A DNA stretch of 64,000 nt from Thalassobaculum_A sp040219615 (GCF_040219615.1 NZ_JAVJSE010000029.1:186001-250000); one strand, 5' to 3'. Positions 45,021-53,632 are shown, counted from the stretch's first letter. The notes: generated by a model from the letters alone, not told the origin. A program made the numbers and translations.

Positions 45021-45827
45021 TCAGTCGGCGCCCTCGGTGTCGAGGTGGACGATGTTCCCGCAGTGCTTGCAGTGCACGGCGTCCGCCTCGTGGCGGTTGA
45101 GGCCGCAATGCTCGCACTCGTGGCGGACCTTCGCCGGGCGGAACAGCACCTGCGCCAGCCGCAGGAACAGGGTCACCCCGAATATCATGATCACGACGGC
45201 GAGGAGATGGCCGCCGGTACCCTCGAGCGTGATGTCGCCGAAGCCGGTCGTCGTCAACGCGGCGACCGTGAAGTAGAGCGCGTCGACGTAGTTGTTGATC
45301 TCGTCGTTGTGCGAGACCTGGGACTCGTAGACCAGGGCGGTGGTGACGAACATGAAGACGCCCAGATGCATGATCGCCATCAGCAGGTCCTCGTGGCGGC
45401 GGAACACCGGCAGGTCCGCGCGCAGCCGCCGCAGCATCTGGTAGGCGTGCAGCAGCCGCACGGTCCGGAGCACCCGCAGGAAACCCGCCGCCCCGCCCAG
45501 CACCGGCGCCAGGAACGACACGATGGCCGCCAGCTCCGCCAGCGCGATCGGGCTGGCCAGCATGGCGAACGGCCGGCGAACGATCCACAGCCGGGCCAGC
45601 AGGTCGGCGAGAAACACGACCCCCAGCACCGGGTCGACGACCCGCGTCAGCCCGTCGGCCTCCAGGAAGGAGGTCCCGACGATGTACAGCAGCGTCGCGA
45701 GATCGAGCGCCAGCACGCCGTAGCGGAACGCCTGGGCCCGCCGGCCGCCGCCTTCGTACAGCTCCCGGACGGCCTGCCGCGCCGCCCCGACCCTGCCGGC
45801 TCCCGCGCGCTCGTCCTTCTTGACCAT
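45021..45827 (-). CDS. voltage-sensor-type potassium channel with C-terminal zinc ribbon
   Basis: A 268-residue six-helix channel. The S4-like helix carries spaced Arg (FLRVLRTVRLLHAYQMLRRLR). The pore loop has the filter AALTTTGFGDITLEG (TGFGD). After S6 a short linker leads to a rubredoxin-like ribbon with four Cys, HECEHCGLN...VHCKHCGNIVH, that could bind zinc. Such a tail could gate the channel by metal or redox state; that is inference. It is convergent with the serine hydrolase gene and starts 113 bases from the divergent aminotransferase. Confidence 0.88.
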   Translation of the reverse strand: MVKKDERAGAGRVGAARQAVRELYEGGGRRAQAFRYGVLALDLATLLYIVGTSFLEADGLTRVVDPVLGVVFLADLLARLWIVRRPFAMLASPIALAELAAIVSFLAPVLGGAAGFLRVLRTVRLLHAYQMLRRLRADLPVFRRHEDLLMAIMHLGVFMFVTTALVYESQVSHNDEINNYVDALYFTVAALTTTGFGDITLEGTGGHLLAVVIMIFGVTLFLRLAQVLFRPAKVRHECEHCGLNRHEADAVHCKHCGNIVHLDTEGAD

Positions 45828-45940
45828 GGCCCCGCCCCGGCTGTCGTCGTCCCGATGCCAACCCGTCCGGGGTCGACACGTTCCGCCCGTCTCGGGCTAC
45901 CGTAGCGTCCCACCGCCGCCACCGCCACGAGGCCCGACCG

Positions 45941-46867
45941 ATGCCCGCCGACCCGAACCAGCGCTCGACCCACGACGCCGAGGACGACCCGCGCAACGCC
46001 GACCTGATGCTGTACGTCGACGGCAGCATCGTGCACCGCAGCCAGGCGGTGGTGTCGGTCTACGACGCCGGCTTCATGCTGGGCGACGGGGTGTGGGAGG
46101 GGCTGCGCCTGTACAACGGCCGATGGGCGTTCCTGGGGGAGCACCTGGACCGGCTGTTCGAGGCCGCCAAGGCGATCGACCTGGACATCGGCAAGTCCGC
46201 GGCCGAGCTGAAGGACGCCCTCGACGCCACCGCCGCCGCCAACGCCATGCGCGACAACGCCCATGCCCGGCTGATGGTGACCCGCGGCGTCAAGGCCAAG
46301 CCGTTCCAGGATCCGCGGCTGTCGCGTACCGGGCCGACCGTCGTGATCATCATGGAGCACTCGGCGCCCAGCGCCGACACCGCCGACCGGGGCCTGCGCC
46401 TGCACACCGTGCCGATCGTGCGCGGCCTGCCGGTCACCCAGGACCCGAAGCTCAACTCGCATTCCAAGCTGAACTGCATCCTGGCCGGCATCCACGCCAT
46501 CAAGGCCGGCGCCGACGAGGCGCTGATGCTGGACCCGCACGGCTTCGTCAACACCACCAACTCCTGCAATTTCTTCATCGTCCGCAGGGGCGAGGTGTGG
46601 ACCTCGACCGGCGACTACTGCATGAACGGCATCACCCGCAGGAAGGTGATCGAGGTCTGCCGCGCCGACGGCATCCCGGCCTTCGAGCGCAACTTCTCGC
46701 TGGTCGACACCTACGGCGCCGACGAGGCCTTCATCACCGGCACCTTCGGCGGCCAGACCCGGGTGGCGGAGATCGACGGCCGCGCCATCGGCGACGGCGC
46801 CCCGGGCCCGGTCACCCGGCGGATCCGGGGGCTGTACAAGGCGCTGGTGGCACGCGACACGGCGTAG
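45941..46867 (+). CDS. PLP-dependent class IV aminotransferase
   Basis: A 308-residue enzyme of the branched-chain/D-amino-acid aminotransferase fold. Opening MLYVDGSIVHRSQAVVSVYDAGFMLGDGVWEGLRLYNGRW is typical. The PLP-binding Lys176 is in KLNSHSKLNCILAG. NTTNSCNFFIV and ITGTFGGQTRVAEIDG follow in the expected order. Whether it acts on D-amino acids, branched-chain amino acids or 4-amino-4-deoxychorismate-like substrates cannot be told. The bkd genes at the window end would use branched-chain keto acids. Confidence 0.9.
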   Translation: MPADPNQRSTHDAEDDPRNADLMLYVDGSIVHRSQAVVSVYDAGFMLGDGVWEGLRLYNGRWAFLGEHLDRLFEAAKAIDLDIGKSAAELKDALDATAAANAMRDNAHARLMVTRGVKAKPFQDPRLSRTGPTVVIIMEHSAPSADTADRGLRLHTVPIVRGLPVTQDPKLNSHSKLNCILAGIHAIKAGADEALMLDPHGFVNTTNSCNFFIVRRGEVWTSTGDYCMNGITRRKVIEVCRADGIPAFERNFSLVDTYGADEAFITGTFGGQTRVAEIDGRAIGDGAPGPVTRRIRGLYKALVARDTA

Positions 46868-46908
46868 GGCAACCGGTTTCCCGGCGCGCTTGCGACGCCC
46901 GTCACCCC

Positions 46909-47028
46909 GTGGGTTCCGACTCGATCGCGCCACGGCGGCGCGCCCGTCCGGAATGACGAAGGGGAGGAGCCGCGTCGCTCCCCACTTCCTTTCGTCATTC
47001 CGGAGCAGGCCGCCACAGGCGGCAGGCA
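46909..47028. repeat. dispersed palindromic repeat, copy 5 (right arm cut by the methyltransferase segment)
   Basis: A complete left half-unit (GTGGGTTCC...CGGAATGACGAAGG) is followed by CCTTTCGTCATTCCGGAGC. The right half stops short at 47028 without its GGAACCCAC end and runs directly into the methyltransferase gene. Bases 46943-47028 are an exact copy of 47814-47899. Confidence 0.85.
46943..47028 (+). repeat. 86-bp direct repeat, left copy
   Basis: Identical base for base to 47814-47899, from CCCGTCCGGAATGACG to CAGGCGGCAGGCA. It ends one base before the stop codon of the methyltransferase gene. It contains a hairpin (GGGGAG...CTCCCC) and the CGTCATTCC inverted pair. Confidence 0.95.
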
Positions 47029-47029
47029 C

Positions 47030-47785
47030 TCAATCCTGGGCTCGTCTCGCCACGAAATACCCGTAGCTGTAATACGCGGAGAAGCGTTCGTAGAGGGCGA
47101 TCTCGCCTTTCTCCGCCTCGACGATCGCCTGCGCAGCTTCGGAGTGACCGTGGCGCGAGAGGAAGCGGGAAAACCTCGCCTGCATCGGACGGTAGTAGTT
47201 CTGCAACCAGCATCGCTCCGACAGCGCGAAGTATCCGATGGGCGCGTAACCGTTCGCCTCCAGATCGGCCATCTTGGCCGACGCCGTGGCGACCCCGGCG
47301 TATTCACGCAGCCAGTGCCGCTCGAGTTCGGCGGGCCGGTCGCGCGTGAGCCAGGTGAGATCGGAGACCGCCAGTACGCCCCCGGGTTTCAGGAAGCGTC
47401 TCCACGCCCTGATCCCGTGCTGGAAGCCCATGTTGTAGATCGCGCCTTCGGACCAGATCGCATCGAAGGATCGATCTTCGAACGGAAGCGCATCCATCGA
47501 GGCGGCGAGCGTCGCGACCCGTTCGCCGAGATTCCGCCGTTCCGCCGCAGTGTCGAGCCGTCCGAGGAAACTCGGCAGGAGATCGACGCCGCTGACCTGC
47601 GCATCGAGCTCTTCAGCAAGAACCAGCGTCGACGCGCCGGTTCCGCAACCGATGTCGGCGATCTTCAGGCCCTTTAGCGTCCTCAGGCCCGAGAGCGTCA
47701 CGGCGAGGCGTGTCTCTTCGTCCCCGCCGGGCCCCTGACGTTCGGCATCCCGATGCAGGTCGATGAGAAGGTCGAGGTCGTTCAT
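47030..47785 (-). CDS. SAM-dependent methyltransferase in a repeat-flanked cassette
   Basis: A 251-residue class I methyltransferase. Motif I is LKIADIGCGTGASTLVLAEEL (about 47-67), followed by VSGVDLLPSFLGRL, ALPFEDRSFDAIWSEGAIYNMGF and FLKPGGVLAVSDLTWL, the pattern of UbiE/cyclopropane-type methyltransferases. The substrate is unknown. The ATG at 47785 follows GGAGCAGG; longer reading would enter the repeat. The gene fits exactly between two perfect 86-bp repeats, and its third codon positions look less GC-biased than the neighbours' (GTAATACGCGGAGAAGCGTT on the minus-strand end), suggesting acquisition from elsewhere. Confidence 0.88.
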   Translation of the reverse strand: MNDLDLLIDLHRDAERQGPGGDEETRLAVTLSGLRTLKGLKIADIGCGTGASTLVLAEELDAQVSGVDLLPSFLGRLDTAAERRNLGERVATLAASMDALPFEDRSFDAIWSEGAIYNMGFQHGIRAWRRFLKPGGVLAVSDLTWLTRDRPAELERHWLREYAGVATASAKMADLEANGYAPIGYFALSERCWLQNYYRPMQARFSRFLSRHGHSEAAQAIVEAEKGEIALYERFSAYYSYGYFVARRAQD

Positions 47786-47813
47786 GTGCCTGCTCCGTTG
47801 CGCATGCCTGGTC

Positions 47814-47899
47814 CCCGTCCGGAATGACGAAGGGGAGGAGCCGCGTCGCTCCCCACTTCCTTTCGTCATTCCGGAGCAGGCCGCCACAGGCGGCAGGCA
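47814..47899 (+). repeat. 86-bp direct repeat, right copy
   Basis: Perfect duplicate of 46943-47028. It lies 28 bases upstream of the methyltransferase start and continues on its right into ATCCGGAACCCACC, the half-unit end that the left copy lacks. Confidence 0.95.
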
Positions 47900-47913
47900 T
47901 CCGGAACCCACCC
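47814..47913. repeat. dispersed palindromic repeat, copy 6 (left arm cut, right arm complete)
   Basis: It starts part-way through a left half-unit at 47814 (no GTGGGTTCC) and then carries the inverted CGTCATTCC pair and a complete right half ending GGAACCCACCCG. Together with the left arm of copy 5 it would make one whole repeat. Confidence 0.85.
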
Positions 47914-47937
47914 GCCGCCGAGACGTCGGACGCCCCC

Positions 47938-48846
47938 TCACGCCTCCACCCCCGACAGCAGCCAGTCGCGGACCCGCCGTGCATTCTCCCCGATCTCGCG
48001 ACCGGCCGGCCAGACCACGTGGAAGGCCCGGCCGGTGCGCAGCACGTGGTCGCTGGGATATTCCAGCAGGCCGTCGGCGACCATCCGGTCGGTCACGTAG
48101 CGCCAGCCGAGCGCGATGCCCTGGCCGCCCAGCACCGCCTGCACGACCAGCACGTAGTCGTTGATCAGCAGGCCCTTGGCGCGCGACGGCGGCGGCAGGC
48201 CGAGGTCGGCGAACCAGTCCTCCCAGGTGGCGCGCGGCCGGAACGGCTCCTCCAGGTGGATCAGCCGGTGCCCGGCGATGTCGGCGGCCATGGCCGGGCG
48301 GCCGTACTGCTCGATATAGGCCGGGGCGACGATCGGCGTGATCGCCTCCTCGATCAGCACCGCCGACTCGCAGCCGGGCCAGGACCGCGCCCTGCCGAGC
48401 CGGATGCCGAGCGGCAGCCCCTCGCTGGTGAGGTCGAGATCGCGGTCCGAGGTCTGGATGCGCAGGTCGATGTCGGGCAGGTCGGCGCGGAACCGGGCGA
48501 GCCGCGGCAGCATCCAGAAGCTGGCGAAGGTGGTGGACGCCGACAGGGTGACGTGGCGGTCGGGCCGGGCGGCGGTCAGGTCCTCCGCCGCCTTGCGGAT
48601 ATGCGTCAGGCCGAGCGCCACGTCCGGGTGGAACCGCCGGCCGGCCTCGGTCAGCTCGACCGAGCGGTGCCGGCGCCGGAACAGCGGCGTGCCCAGCTCG
48701 TCCTCCATCTTGCGGATCGCGAAACTGACCGCCGCCTGGCTGATGCCGAGCTCTTCCGCCGCCCGGGTGAAACTGCCCAGCCTTCCCGCCGCCTCGAACA
48801 CGATCAGGGCATTCGCCGACGGCAGCAGGGAGCGCAGGGTTGCCAT
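47938..48846 (-). CDS. LysR-family regulator (GcvA type)
   Basis: A 302-residue regulator. The winged helix-turn-helix is residues about 10-65 (NALIVFEAAGRLGSFTRAAEELGISQAAVSFAIRKMEDELG). The effector domain follows (90-290), with the GcvA-like HLEEPFRPRATWEDWFADLG. It is divergent from the MttB-family gene, the usual arrangement for a regulator that controls its neighbour. Given the demethylation genes it faces, a methylated amine is a plausible effector. The intergenic 95 bases were examined; a T-N11-A LysR box was not certain. Confidence 0.88.
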   Translation of the reverse strand: MATLRSLLPSANALIVFEAAGRLGSFTRAAEELGISQAAVSFAIRKMEDELGTPLFRRRHRSVELTEAGRRFHPDVALGLTHIRKAAEDLTAARPDRHVTLSASTTFASFWMLPRLARFRADLPDIDLRIQTSDRDLDLTSEGLPLGIRLGRARSWPGCESAVLIEEAITPIVAPAYIEQYGRPAMAADIAGHRLIHLEEPFRPRATWEDWFADLGLPPPSRAKGLLINDYVLVVQAVLGGQGIALGWRYVTDRMVADGLLEYPSDHVLRTGRAFHVVWPAGREIGENARRVRDWLLSGVEA

Positions 48847-48941
48847 AAGCGGAGATTATCTGACGGGCCAGTATTTTCCATCGTCACAGCGACCCCCGGC
48901 GTCGCTTACGCTTTTCCCGAAGCCACCAGGGAGGGCTCGCC

Positions 48942-50498
48942 ATGACTACCGTCATGCCGCACGCCGGGGACGCCGGCCCGCAACCCCGCGCCGGCCGCCG
49001 CCGCGACCGCCGGGCCGAGCGCCGCGGCCCCGCCGCCCCCGCCTACATCACCCGCCGGATCCCGACCTACGAGCTGCTGTCGGACGAGGCGCTGGCCCGC
49101 ATCGAGGACACCGCCGACCGGATCCTCGAGGAGATCGGCATCGACTTCCGCGGCGGCGACGACCGCTCGATCGAGCTGTGGCGCCGGGCCGGCGCCGAGG
49201 TCGCGGGCGAGCGGGTGCGATTCCCGCGCGGCCTGCTGGCCGAGGTCCTGAGGACCGCGCCGGCCGAGTTCGTGCACCACGCCCGCAACCCGGCCCGGTC
49301 GGTCAGGATCGGCGGCGACGCGGTGGTGTTCGCGCCGGCCTACGGCTCACCCTTCGTCATGGACCTGGACCAGGGCCGGCGCTACGGCACCATGCAGGAC
49401 TTCCGGAACTTCGTGCGGCTGGCCTACGCCTCGCCCTGGCTGCACCACTCCGGCGGCACGGTGTGCGAGCCGACCGACGTCCCGGTGAACAAGCGCCACC
49501 TGGACATGGTCCTTGCGCACATCAGGCACTCCGACAAGGCCTATCTCGGCTCGGTCACGGCGGAGTCGCGGGTCGAGGACTCGGTGGAGATGACCCGGAT
49601 CCTGTTCGGCGCCGATTTCGTCGACGCCAACTGCGCGGTCATGGGCAACTTCAACGTCAACTCGCCGCTGGTCTGGGACGCCACCATGACCCGCGGCATG
49701 CGAGCCTATGCCCGGGCCAACCAGGGCACGATCGTCGTCCCGTTCATCCTGGGCGGCGCCATGGGGCCGGTGACCAGTGCCGGCGCCATCGCCCAGGCCC
49801 ATGCCGAGACCCTGGTCGGCTGCGCGCTGAGCCAGCTGGAGCGGCCGGGCGCCCCGACCATCTACGGCAACTTCCTGTCCTCGATGTCGCTGCGATCCGG
49901 CTCGCCGACCTTCGGCACGCCGGAGCCGGCGCTCGGCTCGCTGGCGGTCGGCCAGCTGGCGCGACGGGCCGGGCTGCCGCTGCGCTGCTCGGGCGCCTTC
50001 ACCACCTCCAAGCTGCCCGACGCCCAGTCGATGATGGAGAGCGTCACCTCCATGCACGCCGCCGTGCAGTGCGGCGCCAACTACATCCTGCACGCCGCCG
50101 GCTTCCTCGACGGCCTGCTGTCGATGTCCTACGAGAAGTTCGTGCTCGACGCCGACTACTGCGGCGCCCTGCACACCTACCTGGGCGGGCTGGCGGTCGA
50201 CGACGAGACCCTGGCGCTCGACGCCTTCCGCGAGGTCGGGCCCGGCAACCACTTCTTCGGCTGCGCCCACACCATGGCGAACTACGAGACCGCGTTCTGG
50301 GATTCCGAGCTGTCGGACAACAACACCTTCGAGCAGTGGAGCGAATCCGGCTCCGAGGACTCCATGATCCGGGCCAACCGGCGCTGGAAGAAGACCCTGG
50401 CCGAGACCGGGGACCCGCCGCTGGACCCGGCGGTCGACGAGGCGCTCCGCGACTTCGTGGCCCGCCGCAAGGGCTCGATGCCTGACGCGTGGTATTGA
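48942..50498 (+). CDS. MttB-superfamily (trimethylamine methyltransferase-like) protein, non-pyrrolysine
   Basis: A 518-residue TIM-barrel methyltransferase. The N-terminal 40 residues are basic. Then come YITRRIPTYELLSDEALARIEDTADRILEEIGIDF, HHSGGTVCEP, FILGGAMGPVTSAGAIAQAHAE and FVLDADYCGALHTYLGG. The frame is uninterrupted, so it lacks the pyrrolysine TAG of archaeal MttB and belongs with MtgB-like enzymes, whose known members demethylate glycine betaine or other quaternary amines onto a corrinoid protein. The corrinoid protein at 17138 could be its partner. A demethylase gene follows 39 bases on, and a LysR gene is divergent. Confidence 0.88.
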   Translation: MTTVMPHAGDAGPQPRAGRRRDRRAERRGPAAPAYITRRIPTYELLSDEALARIEDTADRILEEIGIDFRGGDDRSIELWRRAGAEVAGERVRFPRGLLAEVLRTAPAEFVHHARNPARSVRIGGDAVVFAPAYGSPFVMDLDQGRRYGTMQDFRNFVRLAYASPWLHHSGGTVCEPTDVPVNKRHLDMVLAHIRHSDKAYLGSVTAESRVEDSVEMTRILFGADFVDANCAVMGNFNVNSPLVWDATMTRGMRAYARANQGTIVVPFILGGAMGPVTSAGAIAQAHAETLVGCALSQLERPGAPTIYGNFLSSMSLRSGSPTFGTPEPALGSLAVGQLARRAGLPLRCSGAFTTSKLPDAQSMMESVTSMHAAVQCGANYILHAAGFLDGLLSMSYEKFVLDADYCGALHTYLGGLAVDDETLALDAFREVGPGNHFFGCAHTMANYETAFWDSELSDNNTFEQWSESGSEDSMIRANRRWKKTLAETGDPPLDPAVDEALRDFVARRKGSMPDAWY

Positions 50499-50537
50499 GG
50501 ACCCAGCCCTGACGTGATCCGCCCGGGAGTGCACCGC

Positions 50538-52574
50538 ATGGCCGACGACCCGCTGCTGCAGCCCTACCGCCTGAAGCACCTGACCCTGCGCAACCGCATC
50601 ATGTCGACCGCGCACGAGCCGGCCTATTCCGAGGACGGGCTGCCGAAGGAGCGTTACCGGCTGTACCACGCCGAGAAGGCCAAGGGCGGCATCGCGCTGA
50701 CCATGACCGCCGGCTCGGCGATCGTCAGCCGCGACAGCCCGGCGGCGTTCGGCAACCTGCACGCCTACAAGGACGAGATCGTGCCGTGGCTGCGCGAGCT
50801 GGCCGATGCCTGCCACGAGCACGGCACCGCGGTGATGATGCAGATCACCCATCTCGGCCGCCGCACCAACTGGAACAAGGCCGACTGGCTGCCGGTGTTG
50901 GCGCCGTCGCCGATCCGCGAGCCGGCCCACCGGTCGTTCCCGAAGACCGCCGAGGACTGGGACCTGGACCGCATCGTCGCGGACTACGCCGACACCGCCG
51001 AGCGGATGCGGGCGGGCGGCCTGGACGGCATCGAGATCGAGGCCTACGGCCACCTGCTGGACGGCTTCTGGTCGCCGGCCACCAACCTTCGCGCGGACGA
51101 GTACAACGGCAGCCTCGACAACCGGCTGCGCTTCACCTGGCGGGTGCTGGACGCGATCCGCGCCCGGGTCGGGCCGGACTTCATCGTCGGCCTGCGCATG
51201 GTCGCCGACGAGGACTGGGACAAGGGCCTGACCCGCGAGGAGGGAGTCGAGATCGCCCGCCGGCTGGTGGCGTCGGGCCAGGTCGACTTCCTGAACCTGA
51301 TCCGCGGCCATATCGAGACCGACGCGGCGCTGGCCGAGGTCATCCCGATCCAGGGCATGCGCTCCGCCCCGCACCTGGATTTCTGCGGCGAGGTCCGGGC
51401 CGAGACGAAATTCCCGATCCTGCACGCCGCCCGCATAGCCGACGTCGCCACCGCCCGCCACGCGATTGCCGAGGGCAAGCTCGACATGGTCGGCATGACC
51501 CGGGCGCACATCGCCGACCCGCATATCGTGCGCAAGATCAGCGAGGGCCGCGAGGACGAGATCCGGCCCTGCGTCGGCGCCACCTACTGCCTGGACCGGA
51601 TCTACGAGGGCCACGAGGCGCTGTGCATCCACAACCCCGCGACCGGGCGCGAGCGCAGCATGCCGCATGTGATCACGCGAGCCGACGGGCCGCCCCGGCG
51701 CGTGGTGGTGATCGGCGCCGGCCCGGCCGGCCTGGAGGCGGCGCGGGTCTCGGCCGGGCGCGGCCACGCGGTCACCCTGCTGGAAGCCGCGCCCGAGGCC
51801 GGCGGCCAGGTGCGCCTGGCGTCCCGGCTGCCGCGCCGACGCGAGCTGATCGGCATCGTCGACTGGAGGGTCGCCATGTGCGAGCGCGCCGGCGTCGATA
51901 TGCGGTTCAACAGCTATGCCGAGGCCGCCGACGTGCTGGCGCTGGAGCCCGACGTGGTGATCATCGCCACCGGTGGGCTGCCGAACACCGGCATCGTCGA
52001 GGGTGCCGAGCTGGCGGTCAGCACCTGGGACATCCTGGCGGGCGACGTGAAGCCGGCCGGGCGGGTGCTGGTCTACGACGACAACGCCGCCCATCCCGGG
52101 CTGACCGCCGCCGAGGCGATCGCCGACGCCGGCTGCAGCGTCGAGATCGTCACGCCCGAGCGGTTCTTCGCGGCCGACATCGGCGGCCTGAACCACGTCG
52201 CCTACGCCCGCGCCTTCGACCGCCACGGCGTGCGGATCACCATCAACAAGCGGGTGCTGGGGGTGCGCCGGTCCGGCAACGCCCTGGTGGCCGCGATCGG
52301 CTCGGACTACGGCGAACGGGTCGACGAGCGCGAGGTCGACATGCTGGTGGTCGAGCACGGCACCCTGCCGCTCGACGACCTGTATTTCGACCTCAGGCCG
52401 CTGAGCCGCAACGGCGGCGAGGTCGACCACGCCGCCCTGATCGACGTCCGCCCGCAAGCCGCGACGCGCAATCCCGACGGCCGGTTCCAGCTGTTCCGGA
52501 TCGGCGACGCGGTGGCGTCACGCAACGTGCACGCGGCGATCTACGACGCGCTGCGGCTGTGCGTGGCGGTGTGA
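50538..52574 (+). CDS. NADH:flavin oxidoreductase / N-demethylase (DgcA-type)
   Basis: A 678-residue fusion of an Old-Yellow-Enzyme barrel (about 1-350; FMN, with NRIMSTAHEPAY) and an NAD/FAD-binding half (390-678; RVVVIGAGPAGLEAARVSAGRGH). Between them is the Cys set CVGATYCLDRIYEGHEALCIHNP, which matches the 4Fe-4S region of dimethylglycine and N-methylproline demethylases. In Pseudomonas, DgcA removes a methyl from dimethylglycine. Following an MttB homologue, this would be the next step of betaine-like breakdown. The start at 50538 has GGGAG upstream; a GTG at 50514 is possible. The second subunit DgcB was not found. Confidence 0.85.
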   Translation: MADDPLLQPYRLKHLTLRNRIMSTAHEPAYSEDGLPKERYRLYHAEKAKGGIALTMTAGSAIVSRDSPAAFGNLHAYKDEIVPWLRELADACHEHGTAVMMQITHLGRRTNWNKADWLPVLAPSPIREPAHRSFPKTAEDWDLDRIVADYADTAERMRAGGLDGIEIEAYGHLLDGFWSPATNLRADEYNGSLDNRLRFTWRVLDAIRARVGPDFIVGLRMVADEDWDKGLTREEGVEIARRLVASGQVDFLNLIRGHIETDAALAEVIPIQGMRSAPHLDFCGEVRAETKFPILHAARIADVATARHAIAEGKLDMVGMTRAHIADPHIVRKISEGREDEIRPCVGATYCLDRIYEGHEALCIHNPATGRERSMPHVITRADGPPRRVVVIGAGPAGLEAARVSAGRGHAVTLLEAAPEAGGQVRLASRLPRRRELIGIVDWRVAMCERAGVDMRFNSYAEAADVLALEPDVVIIATGGLPNTGIVEGAELAVSTWDILAGDVKPAGRVLVYDDNAAHPGLTAAEAIADAGCSVEIVTPERFFAADIGGLNHVAYARAFDRHGVRITINKRVLGVRRSGNALVAAIGSDYGERVDEREVDMLVVEHGTLPLDDLYFDLRPLSRNGGEVDHAALIDVRPQAATRNPDGRFQLFRIGDAVASRNVHAAIYDALRLCVAV

Positions 52575-52621
52575 GGGGGGGCTTGGTCGGCGGGCTTTCC
52601 CGTTCAGATGCCCCCACCGTC

Positions 52622-53632
52622 TCACGCCACGAACACTGCCCTGCGGTGATAATCCATGTAGGCGCACTGCTCCGCTCGAAGACCGCTCGCCACGTACGGC
52701 GCCTGCGCCTCCGATAGTCCAAACACCCCTGGCGTCGCCCCGCCGAGGCCGAGCCGTTCCAGATCGCGCTGGTTGAACCGCTTGGACACCTCGGGCCGTC
52801 CGTCGTCATGGAAGGTGACGAAGCCGCGATCGAACAGCAGATCAGCATCAGGGGTGAGCATCAGTCCGTTCATGCCGTCGAGCCGTTCGGCCGCCGTCTC
52901 GCAGAGTCGCCAGGGCTTGATGTGGCTGGCGATCAGCAAGGTAGGGTTGGTGATCCCCGTCAATCGGCAGACGCGCTCGACCGCGTGTACGTTGTCGCGA
53001 AACCGGCCCTGGCCGCGCCGGGCCTGGATCACAGTCCTGCGCGTCGTGTCATCGAGTGTGAGGTCAGCGGCGACCCGCTTCTCAACCGCGTCGTCCATCT
53101 CCTCGCTGACCACACTGTAGGACAGACTGTTGGCCCCGCCCCGCCGGAGAGCGTCGACGTCGTAGGCTGCCGATCCGACCGCGGATCCCGCCCCGACAAT
53201 GATATCGAACACCGATTGAGGGATCTCCGCCAGATAGGCACTCTGCAGACCGTAGCCGGTGGTCGGACTGATCGGCGAATACTTGCCCGGTAGTAGCGGG
53301 CCGAGGGTCGCGATCAGGTCGCGCGGCCGTACCGGGTTGGCAAGCGTGACCCAATAGACCGGCAACAGCCATCCGACCGCGCTCCAGTAGCCGCCAGTGC
53401 TGCCGAACTCCTCCGGCTTCGGTGCGGTAAACGCGAATTCCGCCACACGGCCCACATGACGGATCAGGCCGTCAGCGAAGGAGAGCACCAGGTCGCCAGG
53501 CACAGCGGCGCGCATGTTTTCGTAGAAGACGTTCCGGGCGCCATTTGCCTTGCGCTTCGGCGACCACAGGTAAGTGCCGTCAATTTCCTGACGAAAGGTC
53601 TGCTTGTGATTGACCCACCGGTAGCGCGGCAT
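52622..53632 (-). CDS. probable EVE-HNH modification-dependent restriction endonuclease
   Basis: A 336-residue protein. The N-terminal 110 residues have the look of an EVE/PUA-like base-recognition fold (YRWVNHKQTFRQEIDGTYLWSP, GDLVLSFADGLIRHVG, VYWVTL). The C-terminus (about 225-320) is an HNH nuclease of the SHIKPW type: ASHIKPWRLCETAAERLDGMNGLMLTPDADLLFDRGFV, with His and Asn of the metal finger. Such EVE-HNH proteins are proposed to cut DNA carrying modified bases, acting against phages with altered cytosines. No methyltransferase or partner gene adjoins it. The upstream 270 bases show no other gene. It lies on the minus strand between two plus-strand blocks. Confidence 0.7.
   Translation of the reverse strand: MPRYRWVNHKQTFRQEIDGTYLWSPKRKANGARNVFYENMRAAVPGDLVLSFADGLIRHVGRVAEFAFTAPKPEEFGSTGGYWSAVGWLLPVYWVTLANPVRPRDLIATLGPLLPGKYSPISPTTGYGLQSAYLAEIPQSVFDIIVGAGSAVGSAAYDVDALRRGGANSLSYSVVSEEMDDAVEKRVAADLTLDDTTRRTVIQARRGQGRFRDNVHAVERVCRLTGITNPTLLIASHIKPWRLCETAAERLDGMNGLMLTPDADLLFDRGFVTFHDDGRPEVSKRFNQRDLERLGLGGATPGVFGLSEAQAPYVASGLRAEQCAYMDYHRRAVFVA

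Noticed and set aside
46943..47899. CRISPR array
   Set aside because: Only two copies of an 86-base unit with a gene between them; no short regular spacers and no cas genes.
48942..50498. Pyrrolysine-containing methylamine methyltransferase
   Set aside because: The frame has no in-frame TAG; it belongs to the non-pyrrolysine branch.
49347..52457. A 1,036-codon antisense frame over the MttB homologue and the demethylase
   Set aside because: Same artefact of GC bias; the sense genes have clear domains, and the antisense translation resembles no protein.
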